Positions 1 to 9,284 of a stretch of DNA of 64,000 nucleotides are shown here, piece by piece; position 1 is the stretch's first letter; each line of letters opens with the position of its first letter. The notes beneath the pieces were generated by a model. It was given only the letters and a program-made list of their open reading frames with translations. It was not told the DNA's origin and did no database searches. Location of the stretch: positions 445,369 to 509,368 of the forward strand of contig NZ_QLSZ01000001.1 in the NCBI RefSeq assembly GCF_003268855.1. Direction: 5' to 3'. Origin of the DNA: Flavobacterium aciduliphilum. GTDB taxonomy: Bacteria > Bacteroidota > Bacteroidia > Flavobacteriales > Flavobacteriaceae. The position numbers and the translations under genes were made by a program.

Positions 1-36
1 TTTTTCGGGGAGTTGCGCCACTTCGCTTTCTGACAT
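1..36 (-). CDS. Possible 5' end of a leftward gene, cut by the window edge
   Basis: On the minus strand an ATG at base 36 opens a frame that runs to the window edge, giving only 12 residues (MSESEVAQLPEK). Nothing can be said about the product. The 120 bases between it and the end of carB contain no other clear signal. The frame is too short to exclude chance. Confidence 0.2.
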   Translation of the reverse strand, partial: MSESEVAQLPEK

Positions 37-160
37 GGCTGACGTATCGATTATTTTTTTAATTGCCGTTTTAAAATAACGAAACTCCGTTTTTAAAAAA
101 AATAGGAACAGTATACATAATATCTTGCTCCTATTTTCTATCACTTACCCCTACTACCTA

Positions 161-3013
161 CTACTTACTCAAATACATTTTTCTTCTAGAATAGAGTTCA
201 TAGAACTGGTCGTCTTTTAAATCGTCTATAAACAAAATGCTTTCGCCAGTCGATTTCATCTCGGGTCCCAATGCTTTGTTGACATTGGCAAACTTGCTAA
301 ACGAAAAAACAGGTTGCTTGATCGCAAATCCTTTTAATTTGGGTTGGAATGTAAAATCATTCAATGTGTTTTCTCCCAACATGATTTTGGTCGCATAGTT
401 TACATACGGTTCGCCATACGCTTTGGAAATAAAAGGTACGGTTCGAGACGCACGAGGATTGGCTTCAATAATGTACACGATATCGTCTTTGATCGCAAAC
501 TGAATGTTAATCAACCCAACGGTTTGAAGCGCTAGGGCTATTTTCTTAGTATGGTCTTTTATTTGTTGCATGACAAATTCCCCCAGATTAAAGGGGGGCA
601 ACGTCGCATTAGAATCACCCGAGTGAATGCCACACGGTTCAATGTGTTCCATAATCCCTATGATGTACACATTTTCACCATCACAAATGGCGTCTGCCTC
701 TGCTTCTATGGCGCCATCTAAATAATGGTCTAACAACAGTTTATTTCCTGGAATGTTTTTCAATAAATCGATCACATGTTCTTCAAGTTCTTGTTTGTTG
801 ATGACAATTTTCATGCCTTGACCACCCAAAACATAAGAAGGACGTACCAATAATGGAAAATCTAAAACATCAGCCAATTGACTGGCTTGATCGGCATTTT
901 CAGCGACACCAAACTTTGGAAAAGGAATTTGAAGCGAAGACAACAACTCTGAAAAACGTCCTCTGTCTTCAGCCAAATCTAGTGCATCGAATGAAGTCCC
1001 TAATATTTTGATGCCATATTTGGATAATTTTTCAGCCAATTTCAAGGCCGTTTGTCCACCCAATTGCACAATGACGCCTTCTGGTTGTTCATGACGAATG
1101 ATGTCGTAAATGTGTTCCCAAAAAACGGGTTCGAAATACAATTTATCAGCGGTATCAAAATCGGTAGACACTGTTTCTGGATTACAGTTGATCATGATGG
1201 TTTCATAGCCACATTCTTTAGCAGCCAAAACTCCGTGAACACAAGAATAATCAAACTCAATTCCTTGTCCGATTCGGTTAGGTCCCGAACCTAAAACCAC
1301 TACTTTTTTTCTTTGTGAAACGATACTCTCATTATGCACATAGCGTTCTCCGGTAGCCGTTTCAATTTCAGCTTCAAAAGTCGAGTAATAATAAGGTGTT
1401 TGCGCTTTAAATTCGGCCGCACAAGTATCCACCAATTTATACACCCGTTTAATGTGCATCTCCTCACGCAATTTATACACCTGACTTTCCAAACACCCTA
1501 GCATGTGGGCAATTTGTCGGTCGCCGTAGCCTTTTTGTTTGGCTTCCAGCAACAATTCTTTGGGTAAATTGTCTAATTTATAAGTCGAAATTTCTTTTTC
1601 TAACAAATATAATTCTTCGTATTGCTTCAAAAACCACATATCGATTTTAGTAATCTCATGGATTCTACTCAACGGAATTCCCATTTGAATCGCATCGTAA
1701 ATCACAAAAACCCTGTCCCAACTGGCATACGTTAGTTTTTCAATAATTTGTTCGTAGTTTTTATACCCTTTCCCATCTGCTCCTAAACCATTACGCTTGA
1801 TTTCTAACGATTGTGTAGCTTTGTGAAGTGCTTCTTGAAACGAACGCCCAATTCCCATCACCTCGCCAACTGATTTCATTTGGAGCCCTAAGGTTCTATC
1901 AGCACCTTCAAATTTATCAAAGTTCCAACGCGGTATTTTTACAATTACATAATCTAAAGTAGGTTCGAACAATGCCGAAGTGGATTGGGTAATTTGATTT
2001 TGCAATTCATCCAAATGATAGCCCAAAGCCAATTTAGAAGCTATTTTAGCAATGGGATAACCCGTAGCTTTTGAGGCTAAAGCGGAAGAACGCGACACTC
2101 TCGGATTGATTTCAATGGCCACAATATCTTCTTTTTCATCGGGTGAAACGGCAAACTGCACGTTACAACCTCCAGCAAAATTTCCAATGGAACGCATCAT
2201 CAACATAGCCATATCCCGCATTTTTTGAAACGTCGTATCTGATAAAGTCATGGCTGGAGCCACTGTAATGGAATCTCCAGTATGAATTCCCATTGGATCC
2301 ATATTTTCAATCGAACAAATGATAACCACATTATCGTTTTTATCGCGCAACAATTCTAATTCGTATTCTTTCCAACCTAATAAAGCTTTGTCTATCAAAA
2401 CTTCGTGAATGGGTGACATCTCCAATCCATACGTCAGTTTTTCATCAAACTCTTCTTTACTATGAACAAAAGCCGCTCCTGTACCTCCTAATGTAAACGA
2501 GGGCCGAATTACTAATGGAAAACCAAATTCCTGTGCGATTTCTTTTCCTTTTAAGAACGAAGTAGCGGTTTTTGCCGGTGCAAAAGGAATGTTGATGCGT
2601 GTGAGCAATTGTTTAAACTGCTCTCTATCTTCAGTAATGTTGATGGCATTGATATCTACTCCAATGAGTTTTACACCAAAATCCTTCCAAATGCCTTTTT
2701 CATCGGCTTCCAAACAAAGATTAAGAGCCGTTTGCCCTCCCATAGTGGGTAACACAGCATCAATTTGTGGATGTTCTTTAAGAATTTGAATGAGCGATTT
2801 AGTGGTTAAGGGCAACAAATACACATGATCAGCCATACTAGGGTCGGTCATGATGGTGGCTGGATTGGAATTGATGAGAATGACTTCAATTCCTTCTTCT
2901 CGAATGGAACGTGCAGCTTGAGAGCCTGCATAGTCAAATTCGCAGGCTTGCCCGATAACAATAGGTCCAGAACCTATTATTAAAACGGATTTAATGGAGT
3001 TGTCTTTTGGCAT
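161..3013 (-). CDS. carB: Carbamoyl-phosphate synthase large subunit, short form
   Basis: Makes carbamoyl phosphate from bicarbonate, ammonia and two ATP for pyrimidine and arginine synthesis; the ammonia comes from the glutaminase subunit CarA, which is not in this window. Two homologous halves are visible: GSGPIVIGQACEFDY near residue 14 and GSGPNRIGQGIEFDY near residue 575, each followed by an ATP-grasp domain (RPSFTLGGTG near 170; RPSYVLGGQG in the second half). The product is 950 residues against about 1070 in E. coli. It stops soon after GPEMKSTGE, so the C-terminal MGS-like allosteric domain is missing, which is usual in Flavobacteria. A -7-like TATCTTTG lies on the minus strand at 3060-3067, about 50 bases upstream of the start. 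The gene is intact. Confidence 0.96.
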   Translation of the reverse strand: MPKDNSIKSVLIIGSGPIVIGQACEFDYAGSQAARSIREEGIEVILINSNPATIMTDPSMADHVYLLPLTTKSLIQILKEHPQIDAVLPTMGGQTALNLCLEADEKGIWKDFGVKLIGVDINAINITEDREQFKQLLTRINIPFAPAKTATSFLKGKEIAQEFGFPLVIRPSFTLGGTGAAFVHSKEEFDEKLTYGLEMSPIHEVLIDKALLGWKEYELELLRDKNDNVVIICSIENMDPMGIHTGDSITVAPAMTLSDTTFQKMRDMAMLMMRSIGNFAGGCNVQFAVSPDEKEDIVAIEINPRVSRSSALASKATGYPIAKIASKLALGYHLDELQNQITQSTSALFEPTLDYVIVKIPRWNFDKFEGADRTLGLQMKSVGEVMGIGRSFQEALHKATQSLEIKRNGLGADGKGYKNYEQIIEKLTYASWDRVFVIYDAIQMGIPLSRIHEITKIDMWFLKQYEELYLLEKEISTYKLDNLPKELLLEAKQKGYGDRQIAHMLGCLESQVYKLREEMHIKRVYKLVDTCAAEFKAQTPYYYSTFEAEIETATGERYVHNESIVSQRKKVVVLGSGPNRIGQGIEFDYSCVHGVLAAKECGYETIMINCNPETVSTDFDTADKLYFEPVFWEHIYDIIRHEQPEGVIVQLGGQTALKLAEKLSKYGIKILGTSFDALDLAEDRGRFSELLSSLQIPFPKFGVAENADQASQLADVLDFPLLVRPSYVLGGQGMKIVINKQELEEHVIDLLKNIPGNKLLLDHYLDGAIEAEADAICDGENVYIIGIMEHIEPCGIHSGDSNATLPPFNLGEFVMQQIKDHTKKIALALQTVGLINIQFAIKDDIVYIIEANPRASRTVPFISKAYGEPYVNYATKIMLGENTLNDFTFQPKLKGFAIKQPVFSFSKFANVNKALGPEMKSTGESILFIDDLKDDQFYELYSRRKMYLSK

Positions 3014-3130
3014 TTGTAGTTAGTGTTGTTGTGAGTTGTATGTGGTATTGTTGTTTTCTCAAAGATAATAAGTTTCTTTCGAATGAAAAAAAACACCTTT
3101 TTAAACTTATCAAATTTTATAAACAGCTAT

Positions 3131-3164
3131 AAAAAAAGCCGCTACTTCTAAAAGTAACGGCTGT
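3131..3164 (-). terminator. Rho-independent terminator of rpmH
   Basis: An imperfect 11-bp stem (agccgctactt / aagtaacggct) lies directly downstream of rpmH. On the minus strand a run of seven T follows it. Confidence 0.75.
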
Positions 3165-3185
3165 ATATTGATTAACAAATAATCA

Positions 3186-3347
3186 TTATTTTTTGTGTCT
3201 TGGTTCAGAAGATACAGTTAATTTATGTCTTCCTTTAGCTCTACGACGCGCAAGGACTTTTCTTCCATTTGCAGAAGCCATTCTGTCCATAAATCCGTGT
3301 TTATTTCTTCTTTTTCTTTTCGATGGTTGAAACGTTCTTTTGCTCAT
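3186..3347 (-). CDS. rpmH: 50S ribosomal protein L34
   Basis: A 53-residue, very basic ribosomal protein of the large subunit. It begins [19 protein letters not shown] and continues with [19 protein letters not shown], the unmistakable L34 signature, then a short flavobacterial tail ending EPRHKK. Length and composition are normal for the family. It has its own promoter upstream (3407-3436) and terminator downstream (3131-3164), so it is probably a single-gene transcript. It lies between carB and a rightward gene. Confidence 0.95.
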
Positions 3348-3406
3348 TGCTTTTTATCTTTAATTCGTGTATTACTCTTTAATCTAGGTTTTTTCAAAAC
3401 TGAGTG

Positions 3407-3436
3407 CAAATATACAAAGGTTTTTATTACTTGCAA
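3407..3436 (-). promoter_or_regulatory. Promoter of rpmH (TTG-N19-TATATTTG)
   Basis: Read on the minus strand, TTG (3436-3434) is followed after 19 bases by TATATTTG (3414-3407). This fits the Bacteroidetes consensus TTG-N17-23-TAnnTTTG. A rightward -7 element TACCTTTG (3471-3478) lies close by for the next gene. Confidence 0.7.
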
Positions 3437-3498
3437 GTAGTTTTTTAAAAATATTTTAAAAACGTTTTATTACCTTTGCACTCTTAAATTTTATTATT

Positions 3499-4014
3499 AT
3501 GTTTCATAGGAATATTAAACTTGTTTTGGTTGTCTTACTTTTCGGAACGGCCATCTGGCAATTCACAGAAAGCAATATTGGAAATGGAATTTTTCTCATC
3601 CTAGTATCGTTGGCACCGCTTTTCTTATACTTCAGAAATGAATATATTTTGATGGCTTTCTTACAATTGCGCAAGCAAAATTTTGAAGGCGCCAAAAAAT
3701 GGTTGGCTAAAATTAAAAATCCTGAAACGGCTTTAGTACAAAAACAACAAGGCTATTACAATTATTTACAAGGAATTATGGTATCACAAACCAACCTTGT
3801 GCAAGCTGAAAAGTTCTTTAAAAAAGCTATTGAATTAGGATTAAATATGGACATGGATTTGGCCGTTGCAAAATTAAATTTAGCCGGTGTAGCGCTTTCT
3901 AGAAGAAGAAAATTAGAAGCGACAAACCTCATCAATGAAGTTAAAAAACTTGACAAACAAGGCATGTTGAAAGATCAAATCAATATGATGAAAGAACAAA
4001 TGAAGAAGATTTAA
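3499..4014 (+). CDS. Small membrane protein with TPR-like helices
   Basis: A 171-residue protein with two hydrophobic segments at the N terminus (about residues 5-22 and 28-47) and a soluble C-terminal part. The segment AEKFFKKAIELGLNMDMDLAVAK and the helix after it resemble a tetratricopeptide repeat, suggesting a cytoplasmic protein-binding platform anchored in the inner membrane. The exact partner is unknown. A TACCTTTG -7 element lies about 20 bases upstream of the ATG. Downstream it shares a bidirectional terminator with the convergent lytic transglycosylase gene. Known in Flavobacteria only as a conserved hypothetical protein. Confidence 0.85.
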   Translation: MFHRNIKLVLVVLLFGTAIWQFTESNIGNGIFLILVSLAPLFLYFRNEYILMAFLQLRKQNFEGAKKWLAKIKNPETALVQKQQGYYNYLQGIMVSQTNLVQAEKFFKKAIELGLNMDMDLAVAKLNLAGVALSRRRKLEATNLINEVKKLDKQGMLKDQINMMKEQMKKI

Positions 4015-4038
4015 TTGTGGTTACGGGTTTCATTTAAT

Positions 4039-4068
4039 AAAAAAGTTCGCATTTTGCGAACTTTTTTA
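4039..4068. terminator. Bidirectional terminator
   Basis: A perfect stem (aaaaagttcgca / tgcgaacttttt) with a 3-base loop and T runs on both strands lies between two convergent genes and serves both. Confidence 0.85.
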
Positions 4069-4103
4069 TGCTCAAAAAAATTTAACACGAAACTCGCAAC
4101 TTA

Positions 4104-4997
4104 CTAATACCCTTCTGTTGGAATTTCTAACACATATTTCTTTTTAGTAGGGTTAACCAATTTTTTATCACGCAACCACGGATTGTGAATTTTCAAAATC
4201 TTGTAATTAATCCCTTGAGCTTTAGCAAAAGCCGCCAAATCATTTATAGAACTGTCTATTTCAACTGTTTTAGTCGGAATGTTTTCATACAATTCGTCTT
4301 TAGACACCTCAAAACCATACAAACTAGGGTGTTGCATAATTTCTTTTAACGCCAAGATTCTAAACACATATCTTGAGGTTTCGTCTGTGAGCAGCAAATC
4401 GTAGTAATCGTTTACTTGTTGTTCTGCAATTTTAGTATTCAAGCCATTCATTCCCCCGTTGTATGAAGCAGCTGCCAAGGTCCAAGTCCCAAATTTTTCT
4501 TTTGCTTTTATCAAATATTTACACGCCGCTTCGGTTGCTTTCTGCAAATGATAGCGTTCATCTACGACATCATTAACTTCCATCCCTTTTTCTTTGGCTG
4601 TTTCAGGCATAAATTGCCATACTCCTTTCGCTCCTGAAGCCGAAACCGCATTGGTCAGCGCGCTCTCTATGACAGCCAAATATTTAAAATCATCGGGGAC
4701 CCCATATTGCTTTAATATCGGTTCGATAACTGGAAAAACCCTATTGGCTCTTTTCATGATTAAAATCGTTGACGAATGTAAATTGGCATTAACCAACAAT
4801 TCTCTATCAAAACGTTCGCGAACATCCGCAATGTTTAAAGGTGTTCGCTCTCCAGCAAAGTCAACCATAGCAGGAAAATATTGAGCAGTTCCTTCTCGCA
4901 TCATTTTCTTTTTGTCGGTACCCGATAAGGCAAAAACAAACAGATAACAACACAGAAAAATACCTGCTACCCCTCCGATAATTTTGATTTTTTTCAT
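4104..4997 (-). CDS. Membrane-anchored lytic transglycosylase (GH23) with LysM-like tail
   Basis: Cleaves peptidoglycan glycan strands with formation of 1,6-anhydro-muropeptides, in the periplasm. The N terminus has a hydrophobic segment (IIGGVAGIFLCCYLFVFAL). The SLT domain shows the catalytic Glu in VIESAL followed by SGAKGVWQFMPETA and AAASYNGG, the family 1A motif set. The last 50 residues resemble a LysM module, as in MltD. The upstream in-frame ATG at 5033 would add 12 residues before the signal; the ATG at 4997 (MKKIKIIGG) places the positive residues directly before the hydrophobic stretch and is preferred. Confidence 0.9.
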   Translation of the reverse strand: MKKIKIIGGVAGIFLCCYLFVFALSGTDKKKMMREGTAQYFPAMVDFAGERTPLNIADVRERFDRELLVNANLHSSTILIMKRANRVFPVIEPILKQYGVPDDFKYLAVIESALTNAVSASGAKGVWQFMPETAKEKGMEVNDVVDERYHLQKATEAACKYLIKAKEKFGTWTLAAASYNGGMNGLNTKIAEQQVNDYYDLLLTDETSRYVFRILALKEIMQHPSLYGFEVSKDELYENIPTKTVEIDSSINDLAAFAKAQGINYKILKIHNPWLRDKKLVNPTKKKYVLEIPTEGY

Positions 4998-5049
4998 GGG
5001 TTCAATTTTATTGGGCAAAATTAGTAATTTCAACGTTATATAGTTAACG

Positions 5050-5709
5050 TTATTGTTCTAAAATTATTTTGGGTAGATGCTCATTAAACCATCGATATTG
5101 GGTAACAATCATGATATGAGTACCTCCAGAAACCACGATACAGTGCTGAATCTTCTTGATAGGAAATATAGCATCTTTATCTCCATGAATGTGAATCACA
5201 TGTTCATCAGGAGTAGCTTTAGTCCAAGTTAGAATTTGAGTTATGGACCATTTTAAATAGGTTTGATCTCTAACATTTAAAAATGTATCATACAACTGCC
5301 ACCGCTTTTTGCCTTTTTTGGAAGGATTTCTTTTTAGCAGAATTTCAAACCACGTAAAAAGAGACATAGGGAGTAGTTTATAAAGTTTTAGGTTGTTGGC
5401 TATTTTAAAAAACACAGGAAACTCCTGATTCGATTTCACACTCGAAATGATAATAATTTTCTGACAGGTTATAAAACGAGCCATTTCTTGAATCAAAATT
5501 CCACCAAAAGAAACCCCAACCAAAATAGGATTTTCATGCAGTATTTGTTTCACCATACGCTGAGCATAATCTTGTAACGTATCGTTTTTATCAGGAACAC
5601 GCCATTCTAAAAAATGCATTTCAAATACGGATTCGGGCAAATGAATTCGCTCAAAAATAGTAGGACTTGCTGCCAGTCCGGGCATGAAATACACAGGAAT
5701 TTTTTTCAT
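5050..5709 (-). CDS. Alpha/beta hydrolase
   Basis: A 219-residue soluble alpha/beta hydrolase of unknown substrate. The nucleophile elbow GVSFGG (Ser near residue 67), an acidic residue in HGDKDAIF and a late His in SGGTHIMIV complete a plausible catalytic triad. The N-terminal PVYFMPGLAASPTIF carries the oxyanion-hole region. Similar proteins lie next to mtaB or carB in other Flavobacteria as unassigned esterases. It ends about 50 bases before the transglycosylase start and the two may be co-transcribed leftwards. Confidence 0.85.
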   Translation of the reverse strand: MKKIPVYFMPGLAASPTIFERIHLPESVFEMHFLEWRVPDKNDTLQDYAQRMVKQILHENPILVGVSFGGILIQEMARFITCQKIIIISSVKSNQEFPVFFKIANNLKLYKLLPMSLFTWFEILLKRNPSKKGKKRWQLYDTFLNVRDQTYLKWSITQILTWTKATPDEHVIHIHGDKDAIFPIKKIQHCIVVSGGTHIMIVTQYRWFNEHLPKIILEQ

Positions 5710-5786
5710 TTTCGTATTTAAATTTGATATAATCCATAAATTATTCCGAAATTTGCATAAATATAAAATTTTTAGACGAAAAATTG

Positions 5787-6098
5787 ATGAATTCTGAGTT
5801 AACTTTAACGCAAATGGAAATTAAAGACAATACCTTCGCGAGACAGTTTGAAACAACATTTGATGGAAAACTTATTTCTGTGGAGTACTCTTTTCAAGAA
5901 AAGAAAATTTTCTTAACACGGATTACTACATTTGACGGGTTTGACCATCCTGATTTTATAGATGATTTCCTTAAAAACATTATGGAAATTGCCTATGAAC
6001 GCAAACTTAAAGTTGTTCCAGTTTTTCCAAAAATAGCCGCCTTTATGAGAAAAAATCCGACATACAAAGATTTACTCCCTCCTGGCATAAAAATATAA
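5787..6098 (+). CDS. Short GNAT-fold protein, YjdJ type
   Basis: About 103 residues with the layout of the minimal GNAT-like family (COG2388, YjdJ). LISVEYSFQEKKIFLTRITTF gives the central strands, a helix binds the cofactor, and VVPVFPKIAAFMRKNP is the characteristic C-terminal V.P.C..A..F...NP-like segment with Cys replaced by Lys. Such proteins are presumed acetyltransferases of small substrates. The ATG at 5787 is used; a TTG one codon earlier is also possible. Divergent from the hydrolase gene. Confidence 0.8.
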   Translation: MNSELTLTQMEIKDNTFARQFETTFDGKLISVEYSFQEKKIFLTRITTFDGFDHPDFIDDFLKNIMEIAYERKLKVVPVFPKIAAFMRKNPTYKDLLPPGIKI

Positions 6099-6180
6099 AA
6101 CTCATACCCTTCGAAATCCGAATTCCTTAACTCTATTTTGGAATTTGGATTTTTTTATGAGAATTTGATATCTTTAGAAC

Positions 6181-6522
6181 ATGAATTCGAACGAACTAAA
6201 CCTTGCTATTGTTGCTTTTTTTGAATGTATTCAAAACTATTACGGCTGTAAAACAGAAATTACTGAAGGTTTATTTTCAAACTATGACGATTTGGATGCG
6301 CATTTAACCACTTGGAACTTATCGGTTTTCGATTTAATTCGTTCAGCCTATCGAACCAATGGCAATCGATTCATGTTTGAAGGCAGCACCATGTATTATG
6401 AAATCTCAGGAGAACGCATTATCGATTTCAAAAATCCAGAACGAAATAAATTTGAATTTGTGGAACAATATGGTGAAAATGTTTTCAGGATAACCAAAAT
6501 ATCTTTTAATCAAACAACGTAA
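6181..6522 (+). CDS. Conserved hypothetical protein
   Basis: A 113-residue soluble protein, not recognised. It has no signal peptide or membrane segment, and is acidic with many aromatic residues. A TATCTTTA -7-like element lies just upstream of the ATG. Its 3' end overlaps the convergent mtaB gene by 13 bases. Confidence 0.65.
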   Translation: MNSNELNLAIVAFFECIQNYYGCKTEITEGLFSNYDDLDAHLTTWNLSVFDLIRSAYRTNGNRFMFEGSTMYYEISGERIIDFKNPERNKFEFVEQYGENVFRITKISFNQTT

Positions 6523-7841
6523 TTGTTGACAAATTCCATCCTCATACTCCCCTCTTCATCTATGTGTGTCAATTTAATGTTATGTAATGTATTGACCAAT
6601 GCTGGATCCCAAGGCGTTTTTACTTTAACATAATTCTCCGTAAATCCGTAAATATACCCTTCTTTGTTTTCACCTTCAAACAAGACCGTGCGAAGTGTTC
6701 CCATTTGACTTTCATAAAACGCACGACGTTTTTTTACAGACAAGCCACGTAACATTTTACTACGTTTGTTTCTCACATTCATAGGAACAACTTCGGGCAT
6801 GTCAGCCGCTTCGGTATTATCTCGTTCCGAATAGGTAAAAACGTGCAGATAAGAAATATCTAAGTCATTCAAGAAGTGGTAGGTTTCCAAGAAATGTTCA
6901 TCTGTCTCACCAGGAAATCCCACAATCACATCCACACCAATACACGCATGAGGCATCACTTCGCGAATTTTTTGAACTCTGTCCGTGTAAACTTCACGCA
7001 AATACCTGCGTTTCATTCTTTTTAAAACATCATTACTTCCTGACTGCAATGGAATATGAAAATGCGGTACAAAAGTTCGACTTTGTGCTACAAATTCGAT
7101 GGTCTCATTTTTCAATAAATTAGGCTCAATCGAGGAGATTCGCAACCGTTCGATACCATGAACGGCGTCCAAGGCTTTTACTAAATCTAGAAAGGTGTGT
7201 TCGTGTTTTTTATTTCCGAATTCCCCTTTGCCATAATCCCCTATATTTACCCCCGTGAGTACAATTTCTTTGATGCCTTGTTGCGAAATTTCGGTCGCAT
7301 TTTTCAACACATTTTCTAAGGCATCACTTCTCGAAATGCCTCGTGCCAAAGGAATGGTACAATAGGTACACTTATAATCGCAACCGTCTTGTACTTTTAA
7401 AAAAGCCCGAGTTCTGTCTCCAATAGAATAACTCCCAACGTAAAAATCGGCTTCTTCTATTTCACAAGAATGGACTTGCCCCATGTCGTTTTTAGACAAA
7501 TCGTTGATGTAATCTGTAATTTTGAATTTTTCTGTAGCCCCCAACACTAAATCAACCCCATCTACTGCGGCTAACTCTTCAGGTTTTAATTGGGCATAAC
7601 ACCCAACCGCTGCCACAAAAGCTTTATCGTTGCGTTTCATGGCTTTTTTAACAATTTGCTTGAATTGCTTATCGGCATTTTCGGTTACCGAACACGTATT
7701 AATCACATAAATATCGGCGATTTCTTCAAAATCAACTCTGTCAAATCCTTCTTTTTGAAAATCTCTAGCAATAGTGGATGTTTCAGAAAAGTTTAATTTA
7801 CATCCAAGCGTGTAGAACGCTACTTTTTTTTTGTGTTCCAT
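6510..7841 (-). CDS. mtaB: tRNA t6A37 methylthiotransferase MtaB
   Basis: A radical SAM enzyme that converts N6-threonylcarbamoyladenosine 37 of ANN-decoding tRNAs to its 2-methylthio form. The N-terminal UPF0004 domain has three cluster-binding cysteines (TLGCKLN, NTCSVT, VGCYAQ). The radical SAM motif CDYKCTYC follows near residue 150, and the C-terminal part is a TRAM-like RNA-binding domain. Length (443) is normal. The ATG at 7841 (MEHKKKVAFYTLG) is preferred to the TTG four codons upstream. The absence of the MiaB-type N-terminal pattern and the KLN motif favour MtaB. Confidence 0.93.
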   Translation of the reverse strand: MEHKKKVAFYTLGCKLNFSETSTIARDFQKEGFDRVDFEEIADIYVINTCSVTENADKQFKQIVKKAMKRNDKAFVAAVGCYAQLKPEELAAVDGVDLVLGATEKFKITDYINDLSKNDMGQVHSCEIEEADFYVGSYSIGDRTRAFLKVQDGCDYKCTYCTIPLARGISRSDALENVLKNATEISQQGIKEIVLTGVNIGDYGKGEFGNKKHEHTFLDLVKALDAVHGIERLRISSIEPNLLKNETIEFVAQSRTFVPHFHIPLQSGSNDVLKRMKRRYLREVYTDRVQKIREVMPHACIGVDVIVGFPGETDEHFLETYHFLNDLDISYLHVFTYSERDNTEAADMPEVVPMNVRNKRSKMLRGLSVKKRRAFYESQMGTLRTVLFEGENKEGYIYGFTENYVKVKTPWDPALVNTLHNIKLTHIDEEGSMRMEFVNNYVV

Positions 7842-7916
7842 AAGTATGCTCAATTCATGAAATCGTTGTCAAAAAATTGAGAGTGCAAATCTAGTTAATT
7901 TTTCAAAATAAAATAA

Positions 7917-7964
7917 CCACAGATTCACAGATTAAAATAATTTTAAAAATCTGTGAATCTGCGG
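7917..7964. repeat. Intergenic inverted repeat (17-bp arms)
   Basis: Arms ccacagattcacagatt (7917-7933) and aatctgtgaatctgcgg (7948-7964) pair with one mismatch around a 14-base AT loop. It lies between the GlmU-like gene and mtaB. No T run follows on either strand, so a simple terminator is less likely than a dispersed intergenic repeat. Confidence 0.75.
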
Positions 7965-7984
7965 CTATCTTTAATGAGTAAGAA

Positions 7985-9160
7985 TTACTCCTTTCTATAC
8001 TTTTTAGTTTCTTCGAAAACGTGTTCTAATATTCGAGCATCTTGTTCAGTAAATTCAACTTGTCTTCTTGCCATAACAATTTTTGCGGTTTGGAACGCTT
8101 TGTTTGTCAAATAAGTCGTAAACCCAGAGGCTCCTCCCCACGAAAAACTGGGCACAAAGTTTCTAGGAAAACCTGCACCAAAAATATTTGCACTGACCCC
8201 AACTACAGTTCCGGTATTAAACATGGTATTAATCCCACACTTGCTATGGTCACCCATCATCAATCCGCAAAATTGTAACCCCGTTTTGGAAAAATTATTG
8301 GTTTCATAGTTCCATAATTTCACCTCCTCATAATTGTTTTTCAAGTTTGAATTGTTGCTATCAGCACCTATATTACACCATTCTCCGAGAACCGAATTTC
8401 CTAAAAACCCATCATGCCCTTTATTGGAATAGCCAAATAAAACCGAATTGCTCACTTCCCCTCCAATCACAGCATGTGGACCCACGGTGGTCGCGCCATA
8501 GACTTTGGTGGACAATTTAACTCGACCTGATTCACAAAGAGCAAAGGGACCACGAATGACCGAACCTTCCATAATTTCGGCATTTTTACCAATATAAATT
8601 GGTCCAGCAGCTGCATTTAAGGTAACAAATTCAAGCTTTGCCCCTTCTTCAATAAAAACATTTTCTGGCGCAATAACATTGACACTTTTAGGTATCGGTT
8701 GCGAAGTTCTTCCTTCGGTAATCAATTCAAAATCTTCTCTAAGTGCAATTTCATTTTTACCAAAAATATCCCAAGTATGTTCTATAGTCAAACTATCTTG
8801 TTGATATTCAATAATTTCATACGATTCAAAATAAACTTCTTCCTGAGTATCATTAGTATAAAAAGCGATAACGTCATCACCTTTAAAAATGGCTTGATTG
8901 CTTTCTAGGTTTCGAACCATTTCGCAAAGGATTTCATTTGGCAAAAAAGAAGCATTAATCATAACATTTTCTTCCATTTCAACCATGGGATACTTTTCAG
9001 AAAGATACTCTTCTGTTAGTGTAGTTGTGGTATACCCAAGATATTTTTCCCATTTTTCACGAATGGTTAAGATGCCCACTCGAATATCCGCAACTGGCCT
9101 TGTAAAAGTAAATGGCAATAGCGCTTGTCTTACGGTTCCGTCAAATAATATGTAATTCAT
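7985..9160 (-). CDS. GlmU-like sugar nucleotidyltransferase / left-handed beta-helix protein
   Basis: A 391-residue protein typical of Bacteroidetes and usually called GlmU family. The N-terminal 150 residues (YILFDGTVRQALLPFTFTRP) correspond to a diverged nucleotidyltransferase fold. The rest is a hexapeptide-repeat left-handed beta-helix (for example YIGKNAEIMEGSVIRGPF and VYGATTVGPHAVIGG), the architecture of UDP-GlcNAc pyrophosphorylase/acetyltransferase enzymes. The classic GxGTRM loop of GlmU is not seen, so activity cannot be assumed. It follows rpmE2 on the same strand but a terminator separates them. Confidence 0.85.
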   Translation of the reverse strand: MNYILFDGTVRQALLPFTFTRPVADIRVGILTIREKWEKYLGYTTTTLTEEYLSEKYPMVEMEENVMINASFLPNEILCEMVRNLESNQAIFKGDDVIAFYTNDTQEEVYFESYEIIEYQQDSLTIEHTWDIFGKNEIALREDFELITEGRTSQPIPKSVNVIAPENVFIEEGAKLEFVTLNAAAGPIYIGKNAEIMEGSVIRGPFALCESGRVKLSTKVYGATTVGPHAVIGGEVSNSVLFGYSNKGHDGFLGNSVLGEWCNIGADSNNSNLKNNYEEVKLWNYETNNFSKTGLQFCGLMMGDHSKCGINTMFNTGTVVGVSANIFGAGFPRNFVPSFSWGGASGFTTYLTNKAFQTAKIVMARRQVEFTEQDARILEHVFEETKKYRKE

Positions 9161-9231
9161 CTGATAATTTTTAAAGATACAAAATACGGCTTTTCAAAAG
9201 TTTGTGTTCAAAGTTACAAAGTTTATTCCAT

Positions 9232-9262
9232 AAAAAAACCTTCCGAAATCGAAAGGTTTTAA
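9232..9262 (-). terminator. Terminator of rpmE2
   Basis: aaaacctt (9235-9242) pairs with aaggtttt (9253-9260). On the minus strand a T run follows. It lies between rpmE2 and the GlmU-like gene. Confidence 0.65.
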
Positions 9263-9284
9263 TAAAATTTGAACACTAAATATA

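Noticed and set aside
3225..3440. 71-codon rightward frame opposite rpmH
   Set aside because: It is antisense to the clear L34 coding sequence and its promoter.
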